From an uncultured Victivallales bacterium (lineage in GTDB: Bacteria > Verrucomicrobiota > Lentisphaeria > Oligosphaerales > JAFGRS01), in assembly GCA_903834675.1 (NCBI GenBank), contig CAILKC010000688.1:1-8404 (forward strand): a DNA stretch of 8,404 nt. The letters run 5' to 3'. Numbering within the stretch: the stretch's first letter is position 1; every line of letters starts with the position of its first letter. Of this stretch, positions 1-7,714 are shown in pieces. The translations under genes were made by a program, and so were the position numbers. The notes under the pieces were generated by a model, which made no database searches, was not told the DNA's origin, and was given only the letters and a program-made list of their open reading frames with translations.

Positions 1-140
1 AGGCGCGTTGCCTGCTGGCGGTTTGCGGGGACGAATGGCCGGTAGCTGGCGCTCTCGCGACGGCCTCCATGGAGCCCGTCTATGTGCGTCCGGCAGTGTT
101 TGTAGCGCCCCGGCCGCCGGTGGGTCTGGGCCGCGACTGA
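1..140 (+). CDS. C-terminal fragment of a TsaB (YeaZ)-like protein, 5' end outside window
   Basis: An open frame enters from the left edge (first whole codon at position 3) and stops at TGA 138-140, leaving 45 residues. There is no start codon in view, so this is the tail of a longer gene. The visible end contains MEPVYVR followed by PAVFVAP. TsaB proteins, which help TsaD make the N6-threonylcarbamoyl-adenosine (t6A) modification of tRNA in the cytoplasm, typically end in a segment of the form EP-(V/L)-Y-(L/V)-R plus a short variable tail; E. coli TsaB has EPVYLR there. The match rests on this short motif and on terminal position only, so the call is provisional. Codon use is GC-rich like the neighbouring genes. 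The gene is co-directional with gyrB but separated from it by 238 nt containing a promoter, so it is probably a separate transcription unit. Confidence 0.55.
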   Translation, partial: ARCLLAVCGDEWPVAGALATASMEPVYVRPAVFVAPRPPVGLGRD

Positions 141-146
141 GGTGCG

Positions 147-166
147 TCTGGCAGACGCCTGCCAGA
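147..166. repeat. Hairpin repeat, copy 1 (perfect 8-bp stem, ACGC loop)
   Basis: Arms TCTGGCAG (147-154) and CTGCCAGA (159-166) are perfect reverse complements around an ACGC loop. The 18-mer TGGCAGACGCCTGCCAGA (149-166) recurs exactly at 6772-6789, and looser similarity continues about 30 nt downstream in both copies. This copy begins 6 nt after the stop codon of the preceding gene, so it could act as a transcript end. It lacks an adjacent T run, however, and the other copy lies in a leader region, so a dispersed repeat is the safer reading. Confidence 0.7.
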
Positions 167-213
167 GCCAGCGGGGGTCTCTTGCTTGAAGCCCGGGATC
201 AGAGGGTTCCCTT

Positions 214-219
214 TATAAT
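214..219 (+). promoter_or_regulatory. Candidate -10 box of the gyrB promoter (TATAAT)
   Basis: TATAAT is a full match to the sigma-70 -10 consensus and lies in the only AT-rich stretch (about 212-226) of the gap before gyrB. No good -35 hexamer is present at 16-18 bp; the nearest partial match, TTGAAG at 186-191, is 22 bp away. Transcription would begin near 226, giving a gyrB leader of about 150 nt. Confidence 0.5.
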
Positions 220-228
220 TATACTTGA

Positions 229-248
229 CGCGCGCGCGCTAGCGCGTG
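229..248. promoter_or_regulatory. Alternating CG tract with 12-bp perfect palindrome in the gyrB initial transcribed region
   Basis: Positions 229-239 are strictly alternating C and G (11 nt). The tract overlaps the perfect palindrome CGCGCTAGCGCG at 235-246, which extends to 233-248 with one mismatched pair. It lies 10-30 bp downstream of the candidate -10 box, at or just after the predicted transcription start. Such DNA can adopt Z-DNA or cruciform form under negative supercoiling, can be an operator, or can form an RNA hairpin. Which applies cannot be decided from the sequence. Confidence 0.4.
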
Positions 249-264
249 AAGCGATCGGCGCTAG

Positions 265-2876
<2,612 letters not shown>

Positions 2877-2877
<1 letters not shown>

Positions 2878-2881
2878 GGAG
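2877..2881 (+). promoter_or_regulatory. Ribosome binding site of gyrA overlapping the gyrB stop codon
   Basis: AGGAG begins at the last base of the gyrB TGA stop (2875-2877) and ends 12 nt before ATG 2894. The overlap suggests that ribosomes finishing gyrB could feed initiation on gyrA, helping to balance the two subunits. There is no room for a promoter in the 16-nt gap. Confidence 0.7.
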
Positions 2882-2893
2882 TGACGCAACTCT

Positions 2894-5620
2894 ATGAGCG
2901 ACGATAAGAAGGTGGACGAGGGCGGAGTGGCGGCGCCGGGGGATGGCGTCGGCGGCAACATTGGCCGCAACGATGTGCCGGCGAATATCGAGGAGTTGAT
3001 GCATCATGCCTACCTGCGCTACTCGCTGAGTGTCAACGTCGGTCGGGCGATTCCCGACGTGCGTGACGGCCTCAAGCCGGGCATGCGGCGCATCCTGTAC
3101 GCCATGCGCCAGCTGGGGCTGACCAAGAGCCACGCCTACACCAAGTGCGCCAAAGTCGTTGGCGAGGTGATCGGCAACTATCATCCCCACGGCGATCAGG
3201 CGGTGTACGACACCCTCGTGCGCATGGCGCAGGAGTTCAGCATGCGGGCGCCGCTGATTGATGGGCAGGGCAACTTCGGCAGTATCGACGGGGATGCGCC
3301 GGCGGCCTACCGCTACACCGAGTGCCGCCTGGAACGCCTGGCGGAGGAACTCCTGGCCGACCTGGACAAGAACACGGTCGACATGCGCCCGAATTTCGAT
3401 GAATCCACGCTCGAGCCAGAAGTGCTGCCGGCGCGCTTCCCGAACCTGCTGGTGAACGGTAGCACGGGCATTGGGGTGGGTATGGCGACGAACATTCCAC
3501 CGCACAATCTGGGCGAGGTGATCGACGCCACGGTGCTGATTATCGACCGTCCGACGGCGACGGTCGAGGAGTTGATGCAGGTCATGCCGGGGCCGGATTT
3601 TCCGACCGGCGGCGAGCTGCACGGGGTGCGCTCGATCCTGGAACTCTACGAGACCGGCCGCGGTTCACTGCGAGTGCGCGGCAAAGCGCAGATCGTGGAG
3701 AAAGACGGCAAGGAACGGATCATCATCACCGAGCTGCCCTACGCGGTCAACAAGGAGCATCTCGTCAGCCGCATTGCCGAGTTGGTCAACGAGAAGACCA
3801 TTCCGGGTATCAGCGACATCACCGACGAGTCGAGCAGCCGTACGGGTATTCGTATTGTCATCGAGGTGAAGCGGAACGCCATGGCGAGCATGGTGCTGAA
3901 CCAGGTCTATCAGCACACGCTGTTGCAGACCACTTTCGGGGCGCAGTTTCTGGTGGTGGACCGCAACCGGCCGCGGGTGATGACGCTGCGCCAGATTTTG
4001 CAGGCCTACATCGACCACCGGCTGGAGGTGATCACCCGCCGGGCACAGTACGACCTGGAGCGGGCCGAAGCGCGGGCGCACATCCTCGATGGGTTGCTTA
4101 TCGCGGTCAAGAACATCGATGAAGTGGTGGCCATCATCCGTGGCTCTCGCACCCGCGACGAGGCGGGCGAGCGGCTGATGGAGCGCTTCCAACTGTCGAA
4201 GAAGCAGACCGCGGCGATTCTGGAGATGCGCCTGCACCAGCTCACGGGGCTGGCCATCGACGAATTGCAGACCGAGTACGACCAGTTGCAGCAGCAGATT
4301 GCCTACCTGACAGAGTTGCTGGCGAGCCGGGAGAAGCGCATCGCCGTGGTCCGCCAGGAGCTGCTCGAGGTGCGTCAGGCCTACAGCAACAAGCGGCGCA
4401 CGGAGATCAAGGTCGGCGACCGCGAACTGGGCATCGAGGACCTCATCGCGCAGTCCGTCTGGGTGGTGACCATGTCGGCTCGGGGGTACATCAAGCGCGT
4501 GGCCGAGGACAGCTATCGCACCCAGAACCGGGGCGGGGTGGGTGTGCGCGGCATGCAGACTAAGGACGATGAGGACTATGTCCAGCACCTGCTGACCGCG
4601 ATGACGCACGACTACCTGCTGTTCTTCACGAACCGTGGGCAGATGCACTGGCTCAAGACCTACGAGATCCCGGAAGGGACGCGCGACAGTACGGGACGGG
4701 CCTTGGTGAACCTGCTGGAGCTGGCGGAAGGCGAGCAGGTGCGGGCCATGATCCCGGTCAGCGTCGTGGACGACCCGACGCGGTTTGTGGTGATGGCTAC
4801 CCGTAACGGCACCGTGAAGAAGACCCGTCTTGACGCCTTCAAGAACCTCCGGCGCAAGGCCATCTGGGCCATTCTTCTGGACGAGGGCGATGACCTCATC
4901 GAAGCGGACCTGACCGACGGGCAGCAGGAGTTGCTGCTCTCCAGCGAGGCGGGTATGGCCTGCCGGTTCCGCGAGACCGACTGTCGCACCCTGGGCCGTA
5001 TGACGCGCGGTGTGCGCGGCATGCAACTGCGCAACGAGCAGGGAGAATTGACAACGCACCTGGTGGCGATGACCGTGGTAAATCCGGCGGCAGAACTGCT
5101 GGTGGTAACGGTCAAGGGTATGGGTAAGCGTAGTCGGGTCGGCAGCGGGATCGCGGAGCAGGATGCGGAGATTTCGGGTGGCGGCTATCGGCTGACCCGT
5201 CGCGGTGGCAAGGGCGTCATCAGCATCCGCTTGCGGGCTGGCGACCGCGTGGTACAGGCTATTCAATTGGACCAGGATCAGGACCTACTCCTGACCTCGG
5301 TGAAAGGGCAGGTGGTGCGCATCGGCACTGCCGGCATCCGGACGCTGAGCCGCAACTCACAGGGCGTGCGAGTCATGCGACTGCGCGAGGATGATGAGAT
5401 CAGTGTGGTTACGACCGTCGCCCGCCTCGACGAAGAGGAGGCCGTCGGCGTCGGGCTCGATGCGCTGCCCACGGATGAGGGCGCCGAGCCTGTTGCGGTG
5501 GACGTCCCCGAGACTGAAGAGATCGAGGACCTGGATGACAGCCCGCTGCCCGACGAGGATATCCCCGAGGAGCTGGCGGACGAGGACGATGACGCGGGGC
5601 CGGGCACGGACGAGGGCTGA
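2894..5620 (+). CDS. gyrA: DNA gyrase subunit A
   Basis: This is the DNA breakage-reunion and wrapping subunit of gyrase, 908 residues against 875 in E. coli. The winged-helix/tower part (about 30-515) contains the catalytic Tyr141 in RYTE, equivalent to E. coli Tyr122. The quinolone-resistance region reads HPHGDQAVYD: Gln102 stands where E. coli has Ser83, while Asp106 matches Asp87. A coiled coil (about 380-490) leads to the exit gate. The C-terminal beta-pinwheel (about 520-845) has a degenerate first GyrA box, QNRGGVG (544-550), and a box-like TRRGGKG in the last blade (768-774), preceded by about 15 extra residues. The last 63 residues (846-908) contain 28 Asp/Glu and no Lys or Arg. It lies 16 nt after gyrB in one operon. 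ParC is the alternative, but the box-like motifs and the direct gyrB linkage favour GyrA. Confidence 0.96.
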   Translation: MSDDKKVDEGGVAAPGDGVGGNIGRNDVPANIEELMHHAYLRYSLSVNVGRAIPDVRDGLKPGMRRILYAMRQLGLTKSHAYTKCAKVVGEVIGNYHPHGDQAVYDTLVRMAQEFSMRAPLIDGQGNFGSIDGDAPAAYRYTECRLERLAEELLADLDKNTVDMRPNFDESTLEPEVLPARFPNLLVNGSTGIGVGMATNIPPHNLGEVIDATVLIIDRPTATVEELMQVMPGPDFPTGGELHGVRSILELYETGRGSLRVRGKAQIVEKDGKERIIITELPYAVNKEHLVSRIAELVNEKTIPGISDITDESSSRTGIRIVIEVKRNAMASMVLNQVYQHTLLQTTFGAQFLVVDRNRPRVMTLRQILQAYIDHRLEVITRRAQYDLERAEARAHILDGLLIAVKNIDEVVAIIRGSRTRDEAGERLMERFQLSKKQTAAILEMRLHQLTGLAIDELQTEYDQLQQQIAYLTELLASREKRIAVVRQELLEVRQAYSNKRRTEIKVGDRELGIEDLIAQSVWVVTMSARGYIKRVAEDSYRTQNRGGVGVRGMQTKDDEDYVQHLLTAMTHDYLLFFTNRGQMHWLKTYEIPEGTRDSTGRALVNLLELAEGEQVRAMIPVSVVDDPTRFVVMATRNGTVKKTRLDAFKNLRRKAIWAILLDEGDDLIEADLTDGQQELLLSSEAGMACRFRETDCRTLGRMTRGVRGMQLRNEQGELTTHLVAMTVVNPAAELLVVTVKGMGKRSRVGSGIAEQDAEISGGGYRLTRRGGKGVISIRLRAGDRVVQAIQLDQDQDLLLTSVKGQVVRIGTAGIRTLSRNSQGVRVMRLREDDEISVVTTVARLDEEEAVGVGLDALPTDEGAEPVAVDVPETEEIEDLDDSPLPDEDIPEELADEDDDAGPGTDEG

Positions 5621-5621
5621 G

Positions 5622-5646
5622 CGCGCCGCCTAACGCTTAGGGCGCG
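5622..5646. terminator. Hairpin between convergent gyrA and HEAT-repeat gene, possible bidirectional terminator
   Basis: Positions 5622-5626 and 5629-5633 pair with 5637-5646: ten base pairs with a 2-nt bulge (5627-5628) and a CGC loop. It starts 2 nt after the gyrA stop, and its right arm contains the stop codon of the opposing gene. There is no T run on either strand, so intrinsic termination is unproven, but the position suits ending both transcripts. Confidence 0.4.
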
Positions 5647-6497
5647 AGCCCGGCGGGTAACTTGAGGAGGCCGAGGATGGCTGCGGCCGCCCGCAGCCGG
5701 GCATCCAGGGCAGCGTCGTTCAGCCTGGCTTCGAGGCGCGGGAGTTGCGCTCGGGTGCCGCACGCTCCGAGCGTCTCCGCGGCGTAGGCCCGTACGGCCT
5801 CCTCGTTGGCCTCGAGGTCCTGCACGACAACCGCGAGAGCCCCCGGGGCGCCAAGCCGAGCCAGGGCATTCCAGTAGAACGAACGCGCCAGCGCCTCGGT
5901 CTCGGCCTCGGCCAGGGCCCGGAGAGGGGCGCAGTCCTGCGGTCCGCCCACCTGGCCGAGGACCCAGGCCGCGATCCGGCGGTTGCCTAACTCGGCGTCT
6001 GCCAGGCGGGCGCGCAGTGTGGCGAGCGCCGCAGGGTCACCCTGCCGCGCCAGGGCCGCCGCCGCCATCATCTCCAGCGTGGGGTTGCCTTCGTTGAGGG
6101 CAGCGACGAGGGCCTCGCGGTTACCCACTCGGTTCAGCTTGAACAGGCTTTCGCTGGCATGGACGCGACCCTTGCTTTGCGTGTCGTTGAGGATGGCAGT
6201 CAGCACCGAGACGGGAGCTTCGACGCCCGCCCGGATCAGCTCGCGAGCCAGGCCGCAGCGGCGTTGGTCATCGGTTTCGACGGGCAGCCGTGGGGTGAGG
6301 CTAGAGACCACCTCGGATCCCAGTCCGGCCTGGGTGAGCCCTTCGGCCGCGTGCATGCTGGGCCAGAACTCCGGGCTGTGCAGTCCAGCGCGCAACCCCG
6401 CGAGGGCCCGTTCGCGCAGGGCCGGGTCAAGGGTCGCCGGTGCCTGGCCCGAGCAGGACAGCGTCATGGCGGCGAGCCAAGGCAAGGCGGAACGCAT
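5637..6497 (-). CDS. HEAT-repeat protein with N-terminal signal peptide, function unknown
   Basis: From ATG 6497 the product has 286 residues. A hydrophobic N-terminus (MRSALPWLAAMTLSC) looks like a signal peptide. Cys15 could be lipidated, but the residues before it (TLS) are a poor lipobox, so export is likely and lipoprotein status uncertain. The remainder is almost entirely alanine- and leucine-rich helical pairs of about 30-33 residues, typical of HEAT / PBS-lyase-like repeats; AAAALARQGDPAALATL and AAWVLGQVGGPQDCAPL are clear examples. Such solenoids usually bind other proteins and have no catalytic residues; no partner domain is visible here. The frame is open to GTG 6521, but the ATG has AGAGGGGG ending 7 nt upstream and starts directly at the signal peptide. 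The gene converges on gyrA and has its own candidate promoter, so it is transcribed separately from the gyrase operon. Confidence 0.85.
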   Translation of the reverse strand: MRSALPWLAAMTLSCSGQAPATLDPALRERALAGLRAGLHSPEFWPSMHAAEGLTQAGLGSEVVSSLTPRLPVETDDQRRCGLARELIRAGVEAPVSVLTAILNDTQSKGRVHASESLFKLNRVGNREALVAALNEGNPTLEMMAAAALARQGDPAALATLRARLADAELGNRRIAAWVLGQVGGPQDCAPLRALAEAETEALARSFYWNALARLGAPGALAVVVQDLEANEEAVRAYAAETLGACGTRAQLPRLEARLNDAALDARLRAAAAILGLLKLPAGLAP

Positions 6498-6504
6498 GGT
6501 AGTG

Positions 6505-6512
6505 CCCCCTCT
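6505..6512 (-). promoter_or_regulatory. Ribosome binding site of the HEAT-repeat gene
   Basis: On the minus strand AGAGGGGG lies 7 nt before ATG 6497. This decides the start in favour of 6497 over the in-frame GTG at 6521. Confidence 0.55.
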
Positions 6513-6551
6513 GCGGATCACGTTTCTGCCGCCGTATTCCTGCCTGGCGAG

Positions 6552-6582
6552 TTGACTGCGGCGACGCTGGCGTCTCCATTAT
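6552..6582 (+). promoter_or_regulatory. Candidate plus-strand promoter for the TIM-barrel gene leader
   Basis: TTGACT (6552-6557, five of six to the -35 consensus) and CATTAT (6577-6582, four of six to the -10 consensus) are 19 bp apart. Transcription would start near 6590 and give a leader of about 270 nt before GTG 6862. The -10 box overlaps that of the opposing minus-strand promoter. The spacer is on the long side, so confidence is moderate. Confidence 0.4.
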
Positions 6583-6605
6583 GGTGCGCCTCGGTCGAAT
6601 GGCAA
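6578..6605 (-). promoter_or_regulatory. Candidate minus-strand promoter for the HEAT-repeat gene
   Basis: On the minus strand TTGCCA (6605 to 6600) and CATAAT (6583 to 6578) each match five of six consensus bases and are 16 bp apart. Transcription would begin near 6571, leaving a leader of about 75 nt before ATG 6497. It is one of very few AT-rich spots in the gap. Confidence 0.55.
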
Positions 6606-6608
6606 GTT

Positions 6609-6629
6609 GGGCACGGTGCCCTGCAGGGC
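6609..6629. repeat. Overlapping inverted repeats at the start of the leader
   Basis: GGGCAC and GTGCCC flank a single G (6609-6621), and the perfect 12-bp palindrome GCCCTGCAGGGC (6618-6629) shares its first bases, so only one of the two can form at a time. The first 15 nt recur exactly at 6822-6836. Confidence 0.6.
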
Positions 6630-6655
6630 TGTTTCCTTCTTCCGGGCGGTAGGCG

Positions 6656-6709
6656 CCTTGGAGTCGGCGGTCCGCCCCGGCCCTGCCGGGGCTTCCGCCG
6701 TCTCTGGGG
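6656..6709 (+). other. Long imperfect hairpin (about 21 bp) in the leader
   Basis: Pairs run 6656-6663 with 6702-6709 (three G-U wobbles), 6665-6670 with 6695-6700 (six G-C pairs), and 6674-6680 with 6686-6692 (seven G-C pairs), closed by a CCCTG loop. A T-T mismatch and a 3/2 internal loop separate the segments. The wobbles fall so that the lower stem pairs well only in plus-strand RNA. Confidence 0.6.
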
Positions 6710-6712
6710 ATA

Positions 6713-6747
6713 CCGCGAACCCGCCCGGAACGGGCTGGGCATCGCGG
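6713..6747 (+). other. Second leader hairpin (14 bp, GAA triloop)
   Basis: CCGCGA (6713-6718) pairs with TCGCGG (6742-6747). After a small internal loop, 6720-6727 pairs with 6731-6739, with one bulged T at 6736, around a GAA loop. It starts only 3 nt after the preceding long hairpin. Confidence 0.55.
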
Positions 6748-6768
6748 GCTCCAGGGCGGCAAGCGGGG

Positions 6769-6789
6769 TCATGGCAGACGCCTGCCAGA
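6769..6789. repeat. Hairpin repeat, copy 2
   Basis: The 18-mer at 6772-6789 is identical to 149-166. The same 8-bp stem forms here, with an extra A (6771) bulged between TC and TGGCAG and the same ACGC loop. Downstream similarity to copy 1 continues to about 6823 with small gaps. Confidence 0.7.
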
Positions 6790-6808
6790 TCCAGCCGGGG
6801 GCTCTGCT

Positions 6809-6840
6809 AAAAAAAGCCCTGGGGCACGGTGCCCTGGGGC
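6809..6840 (-). terminator. Minus-strand terminator-like hairpin followed by T7
   Basis: Read on the minus strand, outer arms 6840-6837 and 6819-6816 (4 bp) and inner arms 6834-6830 and 6826-6822 (5 bp) form a hairpin with a 2x2 mismatch and CCG loop. Seven T's (6815-6809) follow immediately. That is the form of an intrinsic terminator, but no minus-strand gene ends nearby. It could stop antisense transcription running through the TIM-barrel gene. Confidence 0.35.
6816..6840 (+). promoter_or_regulatory. Stem-loop directly before the ribosome binding site of the TIM-barrel gene
   Basis: In plus-strand RNA, 6816-6826 pairs continuously with 6830-6840 (11 bp including two adjacent G-U wobbles) around a CGG loop. 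The two halves also contain the direct repeat GCCCTGGGGC (6816-6825 and 6831-6840). The stem ends 7 nt before the Shine-Dalgarno sequence, so it could affect translation. Confidence 0.5.
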
Positions 6841-6847
6841 GCAGGTT

Positions 6848-6855
6848 AAGGAGAG
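6848..6855 (+). promoter_or_regulatory. Ribosome binding site supporting the GTG start at 6862
   Basis: AAGGAGAG lies with its AGGAG core ending 8 nt before GTG 6862, an ideal spacing. The next in-frame ATG (6877) would be much too far away and would remove the first strand of the barrel. Confidence 0.75.
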
Positions 6856-6861
6856 ACGACT

Positions 6862-7713
6862 GTGAAACTGTCTGTCATGCTGTTCCCCTTTCACCGCCTG
6901 CTGAGTGAGGGTGCGCTCGAACCGACGGCCTTTGTGCGGGACCTCAGGGCCGCCGGGGTGACCGCCATCGAGCCCATGGCCAGTTGGATCCGCAGCGACC
7001 CGGTGAACTGGGGCCGGTTCGACGCGGCGGCGCGCTCGGCCGGAATGGTCTATTCGTGCTATGACATCGGGGTGAACCTCATTGGCGAGAGTGTGGCCGA
7101 CCGTCAGGCGGCGCTGGAACTGGTCGCCCGCGAAGTGGCGTTCTGCCGCGACGAGCTCCAGTGTTTCGTCGCCCTGCTGCCGGGGACCCGCCCCGCGGCC
7201 GGGATGAGCAACGAAGAGGGCCGGAGACTCTACGGCGAGGCGCTGGCGCAGGCCGCGACGCTGACGGCCGCCACGGGGGTGACGCTGACGATCGAAGACT
7301 TCGGAGTCTACCCGCATTTCGCCTGCGCTGCCAGGCACTGCATGGAGGTCCTGAACGGGGCCGGAGAGACGCTGCGTTTCACCTTCGACAACGGTAACTT
7401 TCTGCTGGCGAGTGACCTGCCACTGGAGGCCTATATCGCCACCCGTCCGCGTCTGGCGCATGTCCACATCAAGGACTTCTGCCCGCGAGACCCCGACGGC
7501 AGTCCGTCCTTGACCTCGGTCGGCGGGGTGCCCTACAAAGGCTGCCTGATCGGCGACGGTACGGCCCAGGTGCGCGAGTGCCTGCAGGCGCTGCGTCGGG
7601 ACGGCTATGAGCAGTGGATCAGTATCGAGGTCGGTGGCGGAAATCCCGTCGAGCAAGCGCTGCACGGTGCCCGGGTGATCCGCGCCGTCTGGCAGGCAGG
7701 CAAACCACAGTGA
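6862..7713 (+). CDS. Sugar isomerase/epimerase, xylose-isomerase-like TIM barrel
   Basis: A 283-residue protein of the xylose-isomerase-like TIM-barrel superfamily (AP_endonuc_2 fold; D-tagatose 3-epimerase, hydroxypyruvate isomerase and inosose dehydratase relatives). It begins at a GTG with a well-placed ribosome binding site. The barrel opens with MKLSVMLFPF. The four expected divalent-metal ligands are visible: Glu145 in TIEDFG, Asp176 in FTFDNGNF, His202 in HVHIKDF and Glu256 in SIEVGGG. KGCLIGDG (226-233) precedes the last helices, as is usual in the family. Length and completeness are normal, and there is no signal peptide, so a cytoplasmic sugar or sugar-phosphate isomerase or epimerase is expected. 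The substrate cannot be read from the sequence. The gene is preceded by a long structured leader and converges with a lyxose-isomerase-like gene, which also points to carbohydrate interconversion. Confidence 0.88.
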   Translation: MKLSVMLFPFHRLLSEGALEPTAFVRDLRAAGVTAIEPMASWIRSDPVNWGRFDAAARSAGMVYSCYDIGVNLIGESVADRQAALELVAREVAFCRDELQCFVALLPGTRPAAGMSNEEGRRLYGEALAQAATLTAATGVTLTIEDFGVYPHFACAARHCMEVLNGAGETLRFTFDNGNFLLASDLPLEAYIATRPRLAHVHIKDFCPRDPDGSPSLTSVGGVPYKGCLIGDGTAQVRECLQALRRDGYEQWISIEVGGGNPVEQALHGARVIRAVWQAGKPQ

Positions 7714-7714
7714 A

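Larger units (their letters stand above)
6590..6861 (+). promoter_or_regulatory. Long structured 5' leader of the TIM-barrel isomerase gene, candidate RNA element
   Basis: This stretch has no credible coding frame but is packed with inverted repeats: 6609-6621, 6656-6709, 6713-6747, 6769-6789 and 6816-6840. Several helices contain G-U pairs that hold only in plus-strand RNA, consistent with a structured transcript reading into the downstream gene. The 15-nt sequence GGGCACGGTGCCCTG occurs at 6609-6623 and again at 6822-6836. Because each copy contains complementary halves, the left arm of one copy could pair with the right arm of the other, giving mutually exclusive folds. The last hairpin ends 7 nt before the Shine-Dalgarno sequence. 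I do not recognise a known riboswitch. Alternatives are a small RNA gene or a cluster of palindromic repeats with no RNA role. Confidence 0.4.

Noticed and set aside
225..230. TTGACG as a -35 box for gyrB
   Set aside because: No -10-like hexamer occurs 15-20 bp downstream; that stretch is GC-rich. The TATAAT at 214-219 is the better promoter signal.
3665..5266. 533-residue antisense frame over gyrA
   Set aside because: Long antisense frames are expected opposite GC-rich genes; the protein is low-complexity (His/Leu/Arg) with no domain, and gyrA explains the region.
6808..6813. TGC-TAAAAA (6805-6813) as an extended -10 promoter for the TIM-barrel gene
   Set aside because: It matches only four of six bases and has no -35 partner; a start just downstream would fall inside the terminal hairpin. 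Kept only as a weak alternative.
6159..6908. 249-residue plus-strand frame over the HEAT gene and the leader
   Set aside because: It is antisense to a convincing gene and then reads through the hairpins into the wrong frame of the isomerase gene; no recognisable protein features.
7662..7672. GCACGGTGCCC inside the isomerase gene as a third copy of the leader repeat
   Set aside because: Only 11 nt match and they lie in conserved coding sequence, so chance is the simpler explanation.
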